This document shows positions 43,880-52,770 of a stretch of DNA of 64,000 nt, piece after piece (within the stretch, counting starts at the first letter, position 1; every line of letters begins with the position of its first letter). The DNA is from Serratia rhizosphaerae (GTDB taxonomy: Bacteria > Pseudomonadota > Gammaproteobacteria > Enterobacterales > Enterobacteriaceae). The notes below the pieces were generated by a model. The model made no database searches, had not been told where the DNA came from, and saw only the letters and a program-made list of their open reading frames with translations. The stretch lies in assembly GCF_009817885.1 (NCBI RefSeq), contig NZ_CP041764.1, positions 3,286,001 to 3,350,000 on the forward strand, in the 5' to 3' direction. The position numbers were made by a program, and so were the translations under genes.

Positions 43880-44638
43880 TTAATTTATCGGCAGCCGCAG
43901 CTGTTGCAGGTTGCCGTCCAGCGTCAGATCGGTACGCAGCGTGGCGATCTGTTTGCTGACGTAGGCCATCTCGCGGTGCTGTTCCAGTTTTTTGCGCCAC
44001 TTCTCCGGCACCGTATCCAACTGTTGATACAGCGTATCCAGATCCGCCGCCTGCTGCAGAAGCTGCACGGCGGTCTTCGGCCCGACGCCGGCAACCCCAG
44101 GGATTTTACTGCTGCTGATACCGGCCAGCCCCCAGTAATCCGGCAGCTGCTGCGGCGCCACGCCGAACTCTTTCTGCACGAAAGGCAGATCCAGCCAGCG
44201 TTTTTGAAAGTAATCGCGGATCTGCACCTGGGGCGCCAGCAGCTGGCAGTAGCCCTTATCGGTCGACACGATGGTGACCGGGTGGCCACCGCCGGATACC
44301 TTGGCGGCCAGCGTTGCAGCCAGGTCGTCCGCTTCGTTGCCGGGGGAGTGCCAGCAGGCGACGCCGAGACCGGCAAACGCCTCGCGCAGCTGCTGCATTT
44401 CCTGCTGCAGAGTGTCCGGCATGGGCGAACGGCCGGCTTTGTAGTCCGGCAGCAACTGGTGACGCCAGCTGTCGCCCCGGTCGTCCTCGTCAAAGACCGC
44501 GACCGCATGGGTTGGCTTGCTGTGCTGTATCAGCTGCGCCAGCGCATGACGGCAGGCATCGACGCACGGAGAACCTTGTACGGCGTGGATGCGGCGAATC
44601 AGGTTCAGGGCGTCGACGATCAGTAGATGTATGGCCAT
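43880..44638 (-). CDS. xni: flap endonuclease Xni (ExoIX)
   Basis: 252 residues (E. coli 251). Start MAIHLLIVDALNLIRRIHAVQGSP, then the acidic metal-site motif VAVFDEDDRGDSWRHQLLPDYKAGR and helix-hairpin-helix GISSSKIPGVAGVGPKTAVQLL. Related to the 5' nuclease domain of Pol I; E. coli Xni has weak flap endonuclease activity and lacks some metal ligands of Pol I. Tail to tail with rlmM; ppnN follows upstream on the same strand. Confidence 0.95.
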   Translation of the reverse strand: MAIHLLIVDALNLIRRIHAVQGSPCVDACRHALAQLIQHSKPTHAVAVFDEDDRGDSWRHQLLPDYKAGRSPMPDTLQQEMQQLREAFAGLGVACWHSPGNEADDLAATLAAKVSGGGHPVTIVSTDKGYCQLLAPQVQIRDYFQKRWLDLPFVQKEFGVAPQQLPDYWGLAGISSSKIPGVAGVGPKTAVQLLQQAADLDTLYQQLDTVPEKWRKKLEQHREMAYVSKQIATLRTDLTLDGNLQQLRLPIN

Positions 44639-44690
44639 AGTGGTTTAGCTAGCAAAAAGGCAGGGCGGCTGGGTGCCGCCCCACGGTTGG

Positions 44691-46055
44691 TCAGGTAATG
44701 ATTTCATAGCAGGGCACGTAGGCGCTGCCCGGCAGCTTCATGCGGTGCTGGGCGACGAAGCCCTGCAGCAGCTGATCCATCTGCTTCATCATTTGCGGGT
44801 CGCCATGCAGTTTGTACGGGCCGAACTGCTCAATGGCGTGGATGCCGTTCTCTTTCACGTTGCCGGCGACGATGCCGGAGAACGCGCGGCGCAGAGCGGC
44901 GGCCAGTTCTTCCGGCGGCTGCTGCGGCGACAGGTTGAGGTTGGCCATATTCTCATGGGTCGGCTCAAACGGCAGCTGCAGGTCAGGAGCGATGCGCATC
45001 GACCAGTTGAAGCTGTAGGCGTCACCGGTATTGCGGCGGTTTTCTTTCACCAGCGGCATCGCCTTCTTCATCTGGCGCGCCACTTCGGCCGGGTCGTCGA
45101 TGATAATGGTGTAATGGCGGCGCGCCGCGTCGCCGAGGGTATTCATGATGAACTCATCCAGCACCCGGAAGTAGTCGGCGCTCTCTTTCGGCCCGGTGAG
45201 GATCAGCGGCAGCACCTGCTCGCTGTTTTCCGGATTCATCAGGATGCCCAGCAGGTACAGCAGCTCTTCCGCCGTGCCCACGCCGCCCGGGAAAATAATG
45301 ATGCCGTGGGCGATGCGCACGAAGGCTTCCAGACGCTTTTCGATATCCGGCATGATCACCAGTTCGTTGACCAATGGGTTAGGCGGCTCGGCGGCGATGA
45401 TGGATGGCTCGGTCATGCCGATAAACCGGCTGTTGCGATAGCGCTGCTGAGCATGGCCGACCGCTGCGCCTTTCATTGGCGCCTCCATGGCGCCCGGACC
45501 GCAGCCGGTACAGATGTTCAGTTCGCGCAGGCCCAGCTCGCTGCCGACTTTACGCGCGTACAGGTATTCGTTCTGATTGATCGAGTGGCCGCCCCAGCAC
45601 ACCACCATATTGGGATCTTCATCCAGATGCAGCGTGCGCGCATTTCGCAGAATCGAGAACACCAGGTTGGTGATATGGACGGAGTTTTCCAGATTCAGGT
45701 GCTGGAAGCGCCCGGCGCTGGCGATTTGCCCGTGCACGAACAGAATATCGCGCAGCACCGCGAACAGGTTGGCCTGCAGGGAACGGATAATGCGCCCGTC
45801 GACAAAGGCGTCTTCCGGCGGGTTGACCAGCTCGAGTTTTACGCCGCGCTCACGGCGCAGTACATTGATATCAAACGTTTCATAGCGTGACAGCAGCTGT
45901 TTACTGTTGTCGGTCTGGCTGCCGGAGTTCAGCACCGCCAGTGAACAGTTGCGGAATAAACGATACAGGTCGCTGCTGGCGGTACGCTTCAGCATGTCTA
46001 CTTCCAGCTGCGACAGCAAATCCATTGAGCCAAGCGGGCTGATATGTGTAATCAA
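44691..46055 (-). CDS. ppnN: pyrimidine/purine nucleotide 5'-monophosphate nucleosidase
   Basis: 454 residues from TTG 46055, the length of E. coli PpnN (YgdH), which also starts with TTG. AAGGAG lies 6 bp upstream, and the protein begins LITHISPLGSMDLLSQLEVDM read from that codon. The frame opens 60 bp further up but without a ribosome site. LOG-family motif PGGVGTAEELLYLLG. It cleaves nucleotide monophosphates to base and ribose 5-phosphate and is activated by (p)ppGpp in E. coli. Confidence 0.95.
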   Translation of the reverse strand: MITHISPLGSMDLLSQLEVDMLKRTASSDLYRLFRNCSLAVLNSGSQTDNSKQLLSRYETFDINVLRRERGVKLELVNPPEDAFVDGRIIRSLQANLFAVLRDILFVHGQIASAGRFQHLNLENSVHITNLVFSILRNARTLHLDEDPNMVVCWGGHSINQNEYLYARKVGSELGLRELNICTGCGPGAMEAPMKGAAVGHAQQRYRNSRFIGMTEPSIIAAEPPNPLVNELVIMPDIEKRLEAFVRIAHGIIIFPGGVGTAEELLYLLGILMNPENSEQVLPLILTGPKESADYFRVLDEFIMNTLGDAARRHYTIIIDDPAEVARQMKKAMPLVKENRRNTGDAYSFNWSMRIAPDLQLPFEPTHENMANLNLSPQQPPEELAAALRRAFSGIVAGNVKENGIHAIEQFGPYKLHGDPQMMKQMDQLLQGFVAQHRMKLPGSAYVPCYEIIT

Positions 46056-46273
46056 GGTAACTCCTTTGCACCCATGGCGGGGCGGTGGCAATCCATCGGC
46101 AGGACCGCCTGTCATTATGACGATCCCGCTTGTGCACGCTGCGGTTAATAACGCCTATCTGCTCTGCGGCACCCGCTATGCGTGAGGGCGCCGAGAATTA
46201 ACCTTACCGCCGTCCCCTGATTTTTACCAATGCAAACCTGCTATTAGCTCAGTTGTTGAGCAACGCCTCGCAT

Positions 46274-47122
46274 TTATTGGCGCGCCAGGCGGCCGTGCGT
46301 CGGCGCAAAAGCGGCGTTGCTGCGCCACGGGTTGATATCCAGGCCGCCGCGGCGGGTATAGCGCGCATAGACCGAGAGGCGTTCAGGCTGACAAAAACGC
46401 ATGATATCGTTGAAGATGCGCTCCACGCACTGTTCGTGAAACTCATTATGATGGCGGAAAGAGACTAAATAGCGCAGCAACGCTTCACGGTTAATCTGCG
46501 CGCCGCGATAGGCGATCTGCACCGATCCCCAGTCAGGCTGGTTGGTGATCAGGCAGTTGGACTTCAGCAGATGGCTGACCAGCGTTTCCTCTACCTCAGG
46601 GCTGCCCGCCGCCGCATCCTGCAGATAGTCGGCGCTGAACTGATAGTCATCGATGCTGATGTCCTGCTGGTCGAGACATTCACCCTGCAGTTGCGCAATA
46701 GGGCGCCCTTCAATTTCATCCAGGCGGAACAGTTTCACTTCCACCTCTCCCTGCGCGCAGGCCGCCAGATCGCGCAACAGCGTGCAGCGCACCGCTTCCC
46801 AGTTCTCAAAACGGGTCTGGTTGAAGCTGTTCAGGTAGAGTTTGAAGCTTTTCGATTCGATCAAGTTCAGACTGAAGGCATCGAGGCTGATTTCTCCCAC
46901 CGCCACCTGCGGCAGACCTTTAGCGTTGAGCCAGGAGAGCTCGTACAGCGTCCAGATATCCGCGCCGTGGAACGGCAGGCTATCGGGGTAAAGGCCCAGC
47001 GGCTCGCGGTTCATGCTGCGCGGCACCGGCTGCAGCAGCGTGGCGTCGTACTGGTCGTGGTAAGCGGTGGGTTTACCGAGCGTCAGCCCTGATAATGCCT
47101 GATGATTTTGATAGGAGGACAT
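46274..47122 (-). CDS. queF: NADPH-dependent 7-cyano-7-deazaguanine reductase
   Basis: 282 residues (E. coli 282), the long bimodular YqfB/QueF form. Catalytic Cys190 in KSNCLITNQPDW and the NADPH motif ESKSFK at residues 89-94. It reduces preQ0 to preQ1 for queuosine in tRNA. Divergent from syd, as in E. coli. Product is cytoplasmic. Confidence 0.96.
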   Translation of the reverse strand: MSSYQNHQALSGLTLGKPTAYHDQYDATLLQPVPRSMNREPLGLYPDSLPFHGADIWTLYELSWLNAKGLPQVAVGEISLDAFSLNLIESKSFKLYLNSFNQTRFENWEAVRCTLLRDLAACAQGEVEVKLFRLDEIEGRPIAQLQGECLDQQDISIDDYQFSADYLQDAAAGSPEVEETLVSHLLKSNCLITNQPDWGSVQIAYRGAQINREALLRYLVSFRHHNEFHEQCVERIFNDIMRFCQPERLSVYARYTRRGGLDINPWRSNAAFAPTHGRLARQ

Positions 47123-47260
47123 CTGCTGTCACCTTACTCCGGTTAGTGCTGAAAAATGGCATTGCAGACGCGGCAACGTGCTTAACGCCGGCGTCGCTGC
47201 AAGCAAGTATGCAAGGTTATGGGTACAATGGCCGTCAGTTTACCGTATGCGAGAGAAAAT

Positions 47261-47812
47261 ATGGACCATGATGTGACTCACGCCTTGCGTGAATTTACCC
47301 AGCGCTATGTGGCGCTCTGGCAGCAGCAGCGTGGCCATGCGCCGGCCAGCCGCGAATTGTACGGCGTGCCTTCACCGTGCGTGGTGGAAAATCGCGATGA
47401 AGAGGTGTTGTGGCTGCCGCAGCCGTTTACGCCTGCGGCAACGCTGGAAAAGGTGGAAAACGCGCTGGAGCTGCGTCTGCAGCCTGATATTCACGCCTTT
47501 TATACGCAGCAATACGCCGGCGATATGGGCGCGCAGTTCGGCGAGCATCGGCTCAGCCTGCTGCAGGTGTGGAGCGCGGATGATTTTATCCGCCTGCAGG
47601 AAAACCTGATCGGTCATCTGGTGACGCAGAAACGTCTGAAGCTGGCGCCGACGCTGTTCCTGGCGACCACAGAGTCGGAAATGGAGATGGTGTCGTTGTG
47701 CAATATCAGCGGCAATGTGGTGCTGGAGCAGTTTGGCAGCGACCGGCGTTCGCTGCTGGCGGCTACGCTGGGCAGTTTCCTCGATACGCTGCGCCCGTTA
47801 GCTGGTGATTGA
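47261..47812 (+). CDS. syd: SecY-interacting protein Syd
   Basis: 183 residues from ATG 47261 (E. coli 181); the frame is open from 47219 without similarity. Conserved segments ELYGVPSPC, AGDMGAQFG and QENLIGHLVTQKRLKLAPTLF. It binds SecY and interferes with faulty SecYEG at the inner membrane. Followed by a strong hairpin terminator which overlaps the UvrY box of csrB. Confidence 0.95.
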   Translation: MDHDVTHALREFTQRYVALWQQQRGHAPASRELYGVPSPCVVENRDEEVLWLPQPFTPAATLEKVENALELRLQPDIHAFYTQQYAGDMGAQFGEHRLSLLQVWSADDFIRLQENLIGHLVTQKRLKLAPTLFLATTESEMEMVSLCNISGNVVLEQFGSDRRSLLAATLGSFLDTLRPLAGD

Positions 47813-47830
47813 GCTAAAACCCAAAATATT

Positions 47831-47848
47831 TGTGAGAGATCTCGCACA
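47831..47848. promoter_or_regulatory. UvrY (GacA-type) box of csrB
   Basis: TGTGAGAGATCTCGCACA is an 18-bp palindrome with one mismatch, of the form bound by UvrY and GacA response regulators (TGTAAG-N6-CTTACA). It lies about 180 bp before the likely csrB start, the distance known for E. coli csrB. It shares its right half with the syd terminator. Confidence 0.75.
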
Positions 47849-47870
47849 AGCCTTGTGCGAGATCGCTTTT
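47838..47870 (+). terminator. syd terminator
   Basis: GATCTCGCACAAG (47838-47850) pairs perfectly with CTTGTGCGAGATC (47852-47864), followed by GCTTTTAATTT. It stops syd transcription before csrB. Confidence 0.8.
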
Positions 47871-48020
47871 AATTTATGGACGCCTAACGGCAAAAATTGA
47901 TTTATTACCAGATGTATCAGTTGGTTAACGAATCGGTAAAAACTATCGTGTAACGCCTTTTTGTACTTTTGTCTCACAATCCCTTGTGGCGAGAAAGGAA
48001 TTAAGCGATCTTATATCTGC

Positions 48021-48373
48021 CGGATGGAAGGCGGCTGGAGCTGGAAGCATCGGGATGATGCAGACTTCTGGATGAAGAAGCGGATGCACCCAGTGAAGGG
48101 TGGCGGGATGGCGTCAGGGCGATGCTCAGGATATTTCAGGAAAGAAATCAGGGACACCTCCAGGACGGAGATTGAGAGCCGGTACGGGATGGCTGGTGGG
48201 TCAGGGAGACCGAGGACCGCGTCAGGATGATGCTAGTTAAAGGATAAGGCATGGACGTTGGGTCAGGATGGCCGCAGGAAAAGTTTTCAGGGATTGAGCA
48301 GGGAGCATTCCGTGTAGCGGGAAAGCTATAAAACGAACCGGGGGCACTGTTCATACAGTGCCCCCAACTTTTT
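48021..48373 (+). ncRNA. csrB: CsrB regulatory RNA
   Basis: About 353 nt; the 5' end is approximate, set by a TTATATC -10 at 48011-48017. It carries about 23 GGA motifs, many in hairpin loops as CAGGATG or AGGGA, which bind CsrA dimers and so relieve repression or stabilisation of CsrA target mRNAs. The 3' end CGAACCGGGGGCACTG...CAGTGCCCCC plus five T is the terminator (48340-48373) and matches E. coli CsrB. Located after syd as in E. coli and controlled by BarA-UvrY through the box at 47831. Confidence 0.94.
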
Positions 48374-48388
48374 GCCCGCCTTGCGCGT

Positions 48389-49627
48389 TTAGCCGATTGC
48401 TCCCAGCGTATCCCCCTGGCCCTGTTTTTTCGGCAGCAGGAACAGCGTGGCGTAGATGTCCAGCAGATAAATAGCGGCCAACAGGCTGATGGCCGCGGTG
48501 AAGGATACCTGCGTCACCAGTGCGCCAATGACCAGCGGCCCCAGCCCGCCAACGCCGCGTCCCAGATTAAACAGAATATTTTGCGCCGTGGCCCGCGCCT
48601 GCGTCGGGTAGGTGTCTGAAATCAGTGCGCCGTAGCCGCCAATCATGCCATTGACGAACAGTCCCATCACCGCGCCGGCCAGCAGCATCCAGGTCGGGTC
48701 GCTGAGCTGTGCGTAGCACACTACCATCACCACCGCTCCCAGCTGATAAGCGATGAAAATCTTCCAGCGTGCAAAGCGGTCGGCCAACATGCCGAACAGC
48801 CAAATGCCCAAGGTCATGCCGATCACCGTTACCGCCGTCCAGATGCCGGATTTGGTCAGAGAAAAGCCAAAGTTGGTCGCCAGATAGGTCGGCATCCAGA
48901 TCATCAGCCCGTAGTAACCAAAATTTTGCACTGAACAGAGAATAAAGATGCCGATGCTGGCGCGGCCGGTCGCGCGATCCTTAAATAGCAGACCGAGACG
49001 TTGGCGGAAGGACAAAGCCGGCGCCGCGCTTTTTTGCCGCTCGAACTCTTCCGGTTCTCCCAGCGTGCGGCGGATCAGGAAGGAGGCCAGGGCCGGCACC
49101 AGGCCGACCAGGAACATGCCGCGCCAGCCGATATGCGTCAGCAGCAGCGGCGTCAGAAACGCCGCGGCCAGCACGCCAAGCTGCCAGCCCATGCCCACGT
49201 AGGCGGAGGCGCGGTTGCGCTTTTCCGCCGGCCAGGCTTCGGCGATCAGCGCCATGCCGATGCCGAACTCGCCGCCCAGCCCGATACCCGCCAGCGTGCG
49301 ATAAGCCAGTAAATCCCAATAGCCGACCGCCAGTGCGCACAGGCCGGTAAACAGTGAAAACATCAAAATAGTGACGGTAAGGATGCGGATACGGCCGAAG
49401 CGGTCGCTGAGGTGGCCGAAAATTATGCCGCCCAATACCGCGCCGATCAGCGTCCAGGTGACCAGCGAGCCGGATTCGGCAGAGGTGAGGTGCAGTTCGG
49501 CGGCGATAACCGGCAGCATAAAGCCCAAAATAAGCAGATCGAAGCCATCCATGGCGTAGCCGGTCACCGAGGCCAGCATGGCTTTGCCGGGCGTTGCGTG
49601 TTGTTTTACTGCTGAAGTTGCGGTCAT
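48389..49627 (-). CDS. MFS transporter, aromatic acid:H+ symporter-like
   Basis: 412 residues, 12 membrane segments. The first-helix motif DGFDLLILGFMLP (two Asp) and GHLSDRFGRIRIL in loop 2-3 are typical of the AAHS group of major facilitators, which take up benzoate-like, shikimate-like or other organic acids. The substrate is unknown. No good ribosome site precedes the ATG. E. coli has no transporter between csrB and yqcC, so this is lineage-specific. It ends 16 bp from the csrB terminator and is divergent from yqcC. Confidence 0.8.
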   Translation of the reverse strand: MTATSAVKQHATPGKAMLASVTGYAMDGFDLLILGFMLPVIAAELHLTSAESGSLVTWTLIGAVLGGIIFGHLSDRFGRIRILTVTILMFSLFTGLCALAVGYWDLLAYRTLAGIGLGGEFGIGMALIAEAWPAEKRNRASAYVGMGWQLGVLAAAFLTPLLLTHIGWRGMFLVGLVPALASFLIRRTLGEPEEFERQKSAAPALSFRQRLGLLFKDRATGRASIGIFILCSVQNFGYYGLMIWMPTYLATNFGFSLTKSGIWTAVTVIGMTLGIWLFGMLADRFARWKIFIAYQLGAVVMVVCYAQLSDPTWMLLAGAVMGLFVNGMIGGYGALISDTYPTQARATAQNILFNLGRGVGGLGPLVIGALVTQVSFTAAISLLAAIYLLDIYATLFLLPKKQGQGDTLGAIG

Positions 49628-49804
49628 GTGTATTATCTTATTTATTGGTTTACTTAATGGATATTGTGCCGCGTGCGTAGTACGGCCACCAGAGCAAAAT
49701 CTGTCTTGTCGACGGAATTTGGGCTATAACCGGTTAAATGCTATGCTCTGCCGCCTTTCAGCCCGTGCGCTGAGTTTTATCGCTTCGAACGATCGGAAAT
49801 GCAG

Positions 49805-50134
49805 ATGAATATACATAATCAGGTTCGCCTTTACTTGCAGGCTATCGAACAATCCATGCGCGATCTGACGCTGTGGCAGGCTACGCCGCCGGCGCCTGAG
49901 GCGTTTAACAGCACTGAACCGTTTTGTATCGACAGCATGCAGGCGGAAGAGTGGCTGCAGTGGGTGATGCTGCCGCGCATGTACGCCCTGCTGGACGGCA
50001 ATGCGCCGCTGCCGACGCGCTTTGCCATCACGCCCTATTTTGAAGAGGCGCTGAAAGACAAAGAGCCGGGCTGTTTGCCGCTGTTGATCGTGCTGCAGCG
50101 CCTGGACGATTTACTGAACCAAGAGCCGCAGTAA
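49805..50134 (+). CDS. yqcC: DUF446 protein YqcC
   Basis: 109 residues from ATG 49805, two codons inside the longest frame (49799). It resembles E. coli YqcC (FNSTEPFCIDSMQAEEWLQWVMLPRM). Small helical protein of unknown function; often listed next to TruC. The stop TAA shares a base with the truC ATG, so the two are translationally coupled. The 171-bp gap before it, toward the divergent transporter, should hold both promoters. Confidence 0.92.
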   Translation: MNIHNQVRLYLQAIEQSMRDLTLWQATPPAPEAFNSTEPFCIDSMQAEEWLQWVMLPRMYALLDGNAPLPTRFAITPYFEEALKDKEPGCLPLLIVLQRLDDLLNQEPQ

Positions 50135-50904
50135 TGCTGGAAATTCTTTATCAGGATGAGCACCTGGTGGCGGTGAACAAGCCTGCGGGCTGGCTGGTGC
50201 ACCGCAGCTGGCTGGACCGCCATGAAAGCGTGTTTGTGATGCAGACGGTGCGCGATCAGATCGGCCAGCACGTTTTTACCGTTCACCGGCTTGACCGGCC
50301 GACGTCCGGCGTGCTGCTGATGGCGTTGTCCAGCGAGGTCGCCCATCTGTTGTCGCAGCAGTTTGAACAGCATCAGGTACAGAAAACCTACCATGCGGTG
50401 GTGCGCGGCTTTGTCAATGAAGCTGCGACGCTCGATTACCCGCTGACGCAGGATCGGGATAAGATTGCCGATAAGTTTTCCGACGCGGATAAAGCGCCGC
50501 AGCCGGCGCTTACCCATTATCGCCCGCTGGCGCAGGTGGAAATGCCGGTAGCGATCGGGCGCTATGACAGCGCGCGCTACAGCCTGATGGAGCTGCAGCC
50601 GGAAACCGGCCGCAAGCATCAGCTGCGGCGCCATATGACACATCTGCGTCACCCTATTATCGGCGACAGCAAACATGGCGATTTGCGGCAAAACCGCGGC
50701 ATGGCGCAGCACTTTTCTTGCCCGCGCCTGATGCTGCATGCCAGCCACCTGCGGCTGAATCACCCGGTAAGCGGGCAGCCGCTGCAGATTTCCGCCCGTT
50801 GGGATCGGGCCTGGCAGGGGGTGATGTCACAGTTTGGCTGGCTGGATGTTCTCCCTGAGCTTGTCAGGGTTGAGTTTCCGGCGGCTTACGGTCAAGCTAG
50901 CTGA
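50134..50904 (+). CDS. truC: tRNA pseudouridine(65) synthase TruC
   Basis: 256 residues (E. coli 260). The RluA-family active site HRLDRPTSGVLL has catalytic Asp54. It makes pseudouridine 65 in some tRNAs. Second gene of the yqcC-truC-yqcA group, starting on the last base of the yqcC stop. Confidence 0.95.
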   Translation: MLEILYQDEHLVAVNKPAGWLVHRSWLDRHESVFVMQTVRDQIGQHVFTVHRLDRPTSGVLLMALSSEVAHLLSQQFEQHQVQKTYHAVVRGFVNEAATLDYPLTQDRDKIADKFSDADKAPQPALTHYRPLAQVEMPVAIGRYDSARYSLMELQPETGRKHQLRRHMTHLRHPIIGDSKHGDLRQNRGMAQHFSCPRLMLHASHLRLNHPVSGQPLQISARWDRAWQGVMSQFGWLDVLPELVRVEFPAAYGQAS

Positions 50905-50937
50905 GAATTTTTTCAGAGCATTAAGGGAGTTGTAAGC

Positions 50938-51387
50938 ATGGCTCAGGTCGGTATTTTCGTCGGCACGGTATACGGTAATGCGTTGTTGGTGGCGGAAGAA
51001 GCGGAAACCATCCTTATCGAGCAGGGGCACGAGGTCAAACTGTTCGAAGAGGGGACGCTGGAAGAGTGGCAGGCCTATCATCAGCATTATGCGCTGGTGG
51101 TGACCTCGACCACCGGGCAGGGGGATTTGCCGGACAGCATCGCGCCGCTGTTCGTGGCGATTCGCGATCGGGTCGGTTATCAGCCGGAGCTGCGCTACGG
51201 AGTGATTGCGCTGGGCGACAGCAGCTATGACAATTTCTGCGGCGCCGGCCGGGCGTTTGATGCATTGCTGCAGGAGCAGGGGGCGACGCGCGTAGGGGAG
51301 CTGCTGGAAATTGATGCCATGGAACAGCCTGAACCCGAAGTGGTTTCCTGCCCGTGGGTAGAAAAATGGGCGGTATTGCTGAAGTAA
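50938..51387 (+). CDS. yqcA: short-chain flavodoxin YqcA
   Basis: 149 residues (E. coli 149). FMN-phosphate loop GTVYGNALLVAEEAE and flavin-binding STTGQGDLPDS and LGDSSYDNFCGAG. A small electron carrier; partner enzymes unknown. It is the last gene of the block that matches E. coli around truC. A perfect hairpin (GGGCGCGGT/ACCGCGCCC, 51396-51414) separates it from the convergent yaeH. Confidence 0.95.
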   Translation: MAQVGIFVGTVYGNALLVAEEAETILIEQGHEVKLFEEGTLEEWQAYHQHYALVVTSTTGQGDLPDSIAPLFVAIRDRVGYQPELRYGVIALGDSSYDNFCGAGRAFDALLQEQGATRVGELLEIDAMEQPEPEVVSCPWVEKWAVLLK

Positions 51388-51420
51388 ACCCTGAAGGGCG
51401 CGGTGACCGCGCCCTGATGA

Positions 51421-51810
51421 TTATTTGCCGCGGGTCAGCTTTTCCAGATCGGCTTCAATCTCGGCAATCTTGTGCGACACCACGCCTTCCAGATGGCGCA
51501 GGTCTTCGAGGATCTTGCGTTTCAAATCGACTTCCGCCTGATCGCGCTGACACAGCTGATCCAGCTCATCGATCACATAGCGCAGGTTGGGGTTTATCTC
51601 GTGGATCTCTTTATAACCCTGACCGGCGTTGTCGGCCACCACGGTTTTACGCTGGCGCGGATATTTGAATTTCACGCTTTTGGCGAAGAATTCGCCTTTA
51701 TCCTTGCGGAAATAGATCTTGAGGATGTCGTTATTGGCCTCTTGCCGCAGGCTATAACGATCGATATCTTCCGGTTGATTAATGCCCAAGCTTTTCAAAT
51801 TATCGTACAT
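51421..51810 (-). CDS. yaeH: UPF0325 protein YaeH
   Basis: 129 residues, nearly identical to E. coli YaeH (128): MYDNLKSLGI, SLRQEANNDILKIYFRKDKG and a helical C terminus ELDQLCQRDQAEVDLKRKI. DUF3461, function unknown. It belongs to the dapD-glnD block, so the boundary between two E. coli blocks is between yqcA and this gene. Confidence 0.95.
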   Translation of the reverse strand: MYDNLKSLGINQPEDIDRYSLRQEANNDILKIYFRKDKGEFFAKSVKFKYPRQRKTVVADNAGQGYKEIHEINPNLRYVIDELDQLCQRDQAEVDLKRKILEDLRHLEGVVSHKIAEIEADLEKLTRGK

Positions 51811-51871
51811 ACGTCGCCCCTAGTAATAAGTGTTATTCCACGTTAGTGAGGATGCCCGCGCTGCTTAAGAT

Positions 51872-51900
51872 AAAAAAATAGCGGGTGAATCACCCGCTAT
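51872..51900 (-). terminator. dapD terminator
   Basis: ATAGCGGGTG-AAT-CACCCGCTAT, a perfect 10-bp stem, followed on the minus strand by seven T (51878-51872). Confidence 0.9.
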
Positions 51901-51905
51901 TCAGC

Positions 51906-52730
51906 TTAGTCGATGGTGCGCAATAACTCATTAATGCCGACTTTTCCGCGCGTCTTGGCGTCCACTTTTTTGACGATCACCGCACAGTACAGGCTGTAGG
52001 AACCATCTTTGGACGGCAGGTTGCCGGATACCACGACGGAACCCGCTGGGACGCGGCCGTAGTGGATTTCGCCGGTTTCACGGTCGTAAATACGGGTGCT
52101 CTGGCCGAGGTAAACGCCCATGGAGATCACCGAGCCTTCTTCCACGATCACCCCTTCAACCACTTCGGAACGTGCGCCGATAAAGCAGTTGTCTTCGATT
52201 ATGGTCGGGTTGGCCTGCAGCGGCTCCAGTACGCCGCCGATACCGACGCCGCCGGACAGGTGAACATTTTTACCGATCTGCGCGCAGGAACCGACGGTGG
52301 CCCAGGTATCGACCATGGTGCCTTCGTCAACGTAGGCGCCGATATTGACGTAGGATGGCATCAGCACGGTGTTGCGTGCGATAAACGCGCCCTGGCGCAC
52401 GGTGGCCGGCGGTACGACGCGGAAACCTTCTTTCAGGAAGCGCGCTTCGTCGTAGTCGGCGAATTTCATCGGTACTTTGTCGTAATAGCGGGTTTCAGCC
52501 CCGTCCATCACCTTGTTGTCGTTGATGCGGAAAGAGAGCAGCACGGCTTTTTTCAGCCACTGATGGGTTACCCACTGGCCGTCAATCTTTTCGGCGACGC
52601 GCAGGGCGCCGCTGTCCAGCAGGGCGATGGCCTGGTTTACCGCTTCGCGCGTTACGGTGTCTACGCTCGTCGGGGTAATGTCCGCACGACGTTCAAAGGC
52701 GCTCTCGATAACGTTCTGTAATTGCTGCAT
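51906..52730 (-). CDS. dapD: tetrahydrodipicolinate N-succinyltransferase
   Basis: 274 residues as in E. coli. Left-handed beta helix of hexapeptide repeats (GIGGVLEPLQANPTIIEDN, CFIGARSEVVEGVIVEEG) with Asp and Glu of the active site. It succinylates tetrahydrodipicolinate in the lysine and diaminopimelate pathway. It follows glnD on the same strand, but 167 bp of non-coding sequence with an ERIC element lie between. A strong terminator ends it. Confidence 0.97.
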   Translation of the reverse strand: MQQLQNVIESAFERRADITPTSVDTVTREAVNQAIALLDSGALRVAEKIDGQWVTHQWLKKAVLLSFRINDNKVMDGAETRYYDKVPMKFADYDEARFLKEGFRVVPPATVRQGAFIARNTVLMPSYVNIGAYVDEGTMVDTWATVGSCAQIGKNVHLSGGVGIGGVLEPLQANPTIIEDNCFIGARSEVVEGVIVEEGSVISMGVYLGQSTRIYDRETGEIHYGRVPAGSVVVSGNLPSKDGSYSLYCAVIVKKVDAKTRGKVGINELLRTID

Positions 52731-52770
52731 TCTGTTCTCGTCCTGATAATGTTTAGCTAAAGGTTACTGG

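Noticed and set aside
44673..45890. 405-codon plus-strand frame over ppnN
   Set aside because: Antisense shadow of a highly conserved enzyme; low-complexity His and Gln composition.
48018..48340. Repeated short GGA motifs as a possible CRISPR or direct-repeat array
   Set aside because: Spacing is irregular and units are only a few bases. The pattern is CsrA binding sites in CsrB.
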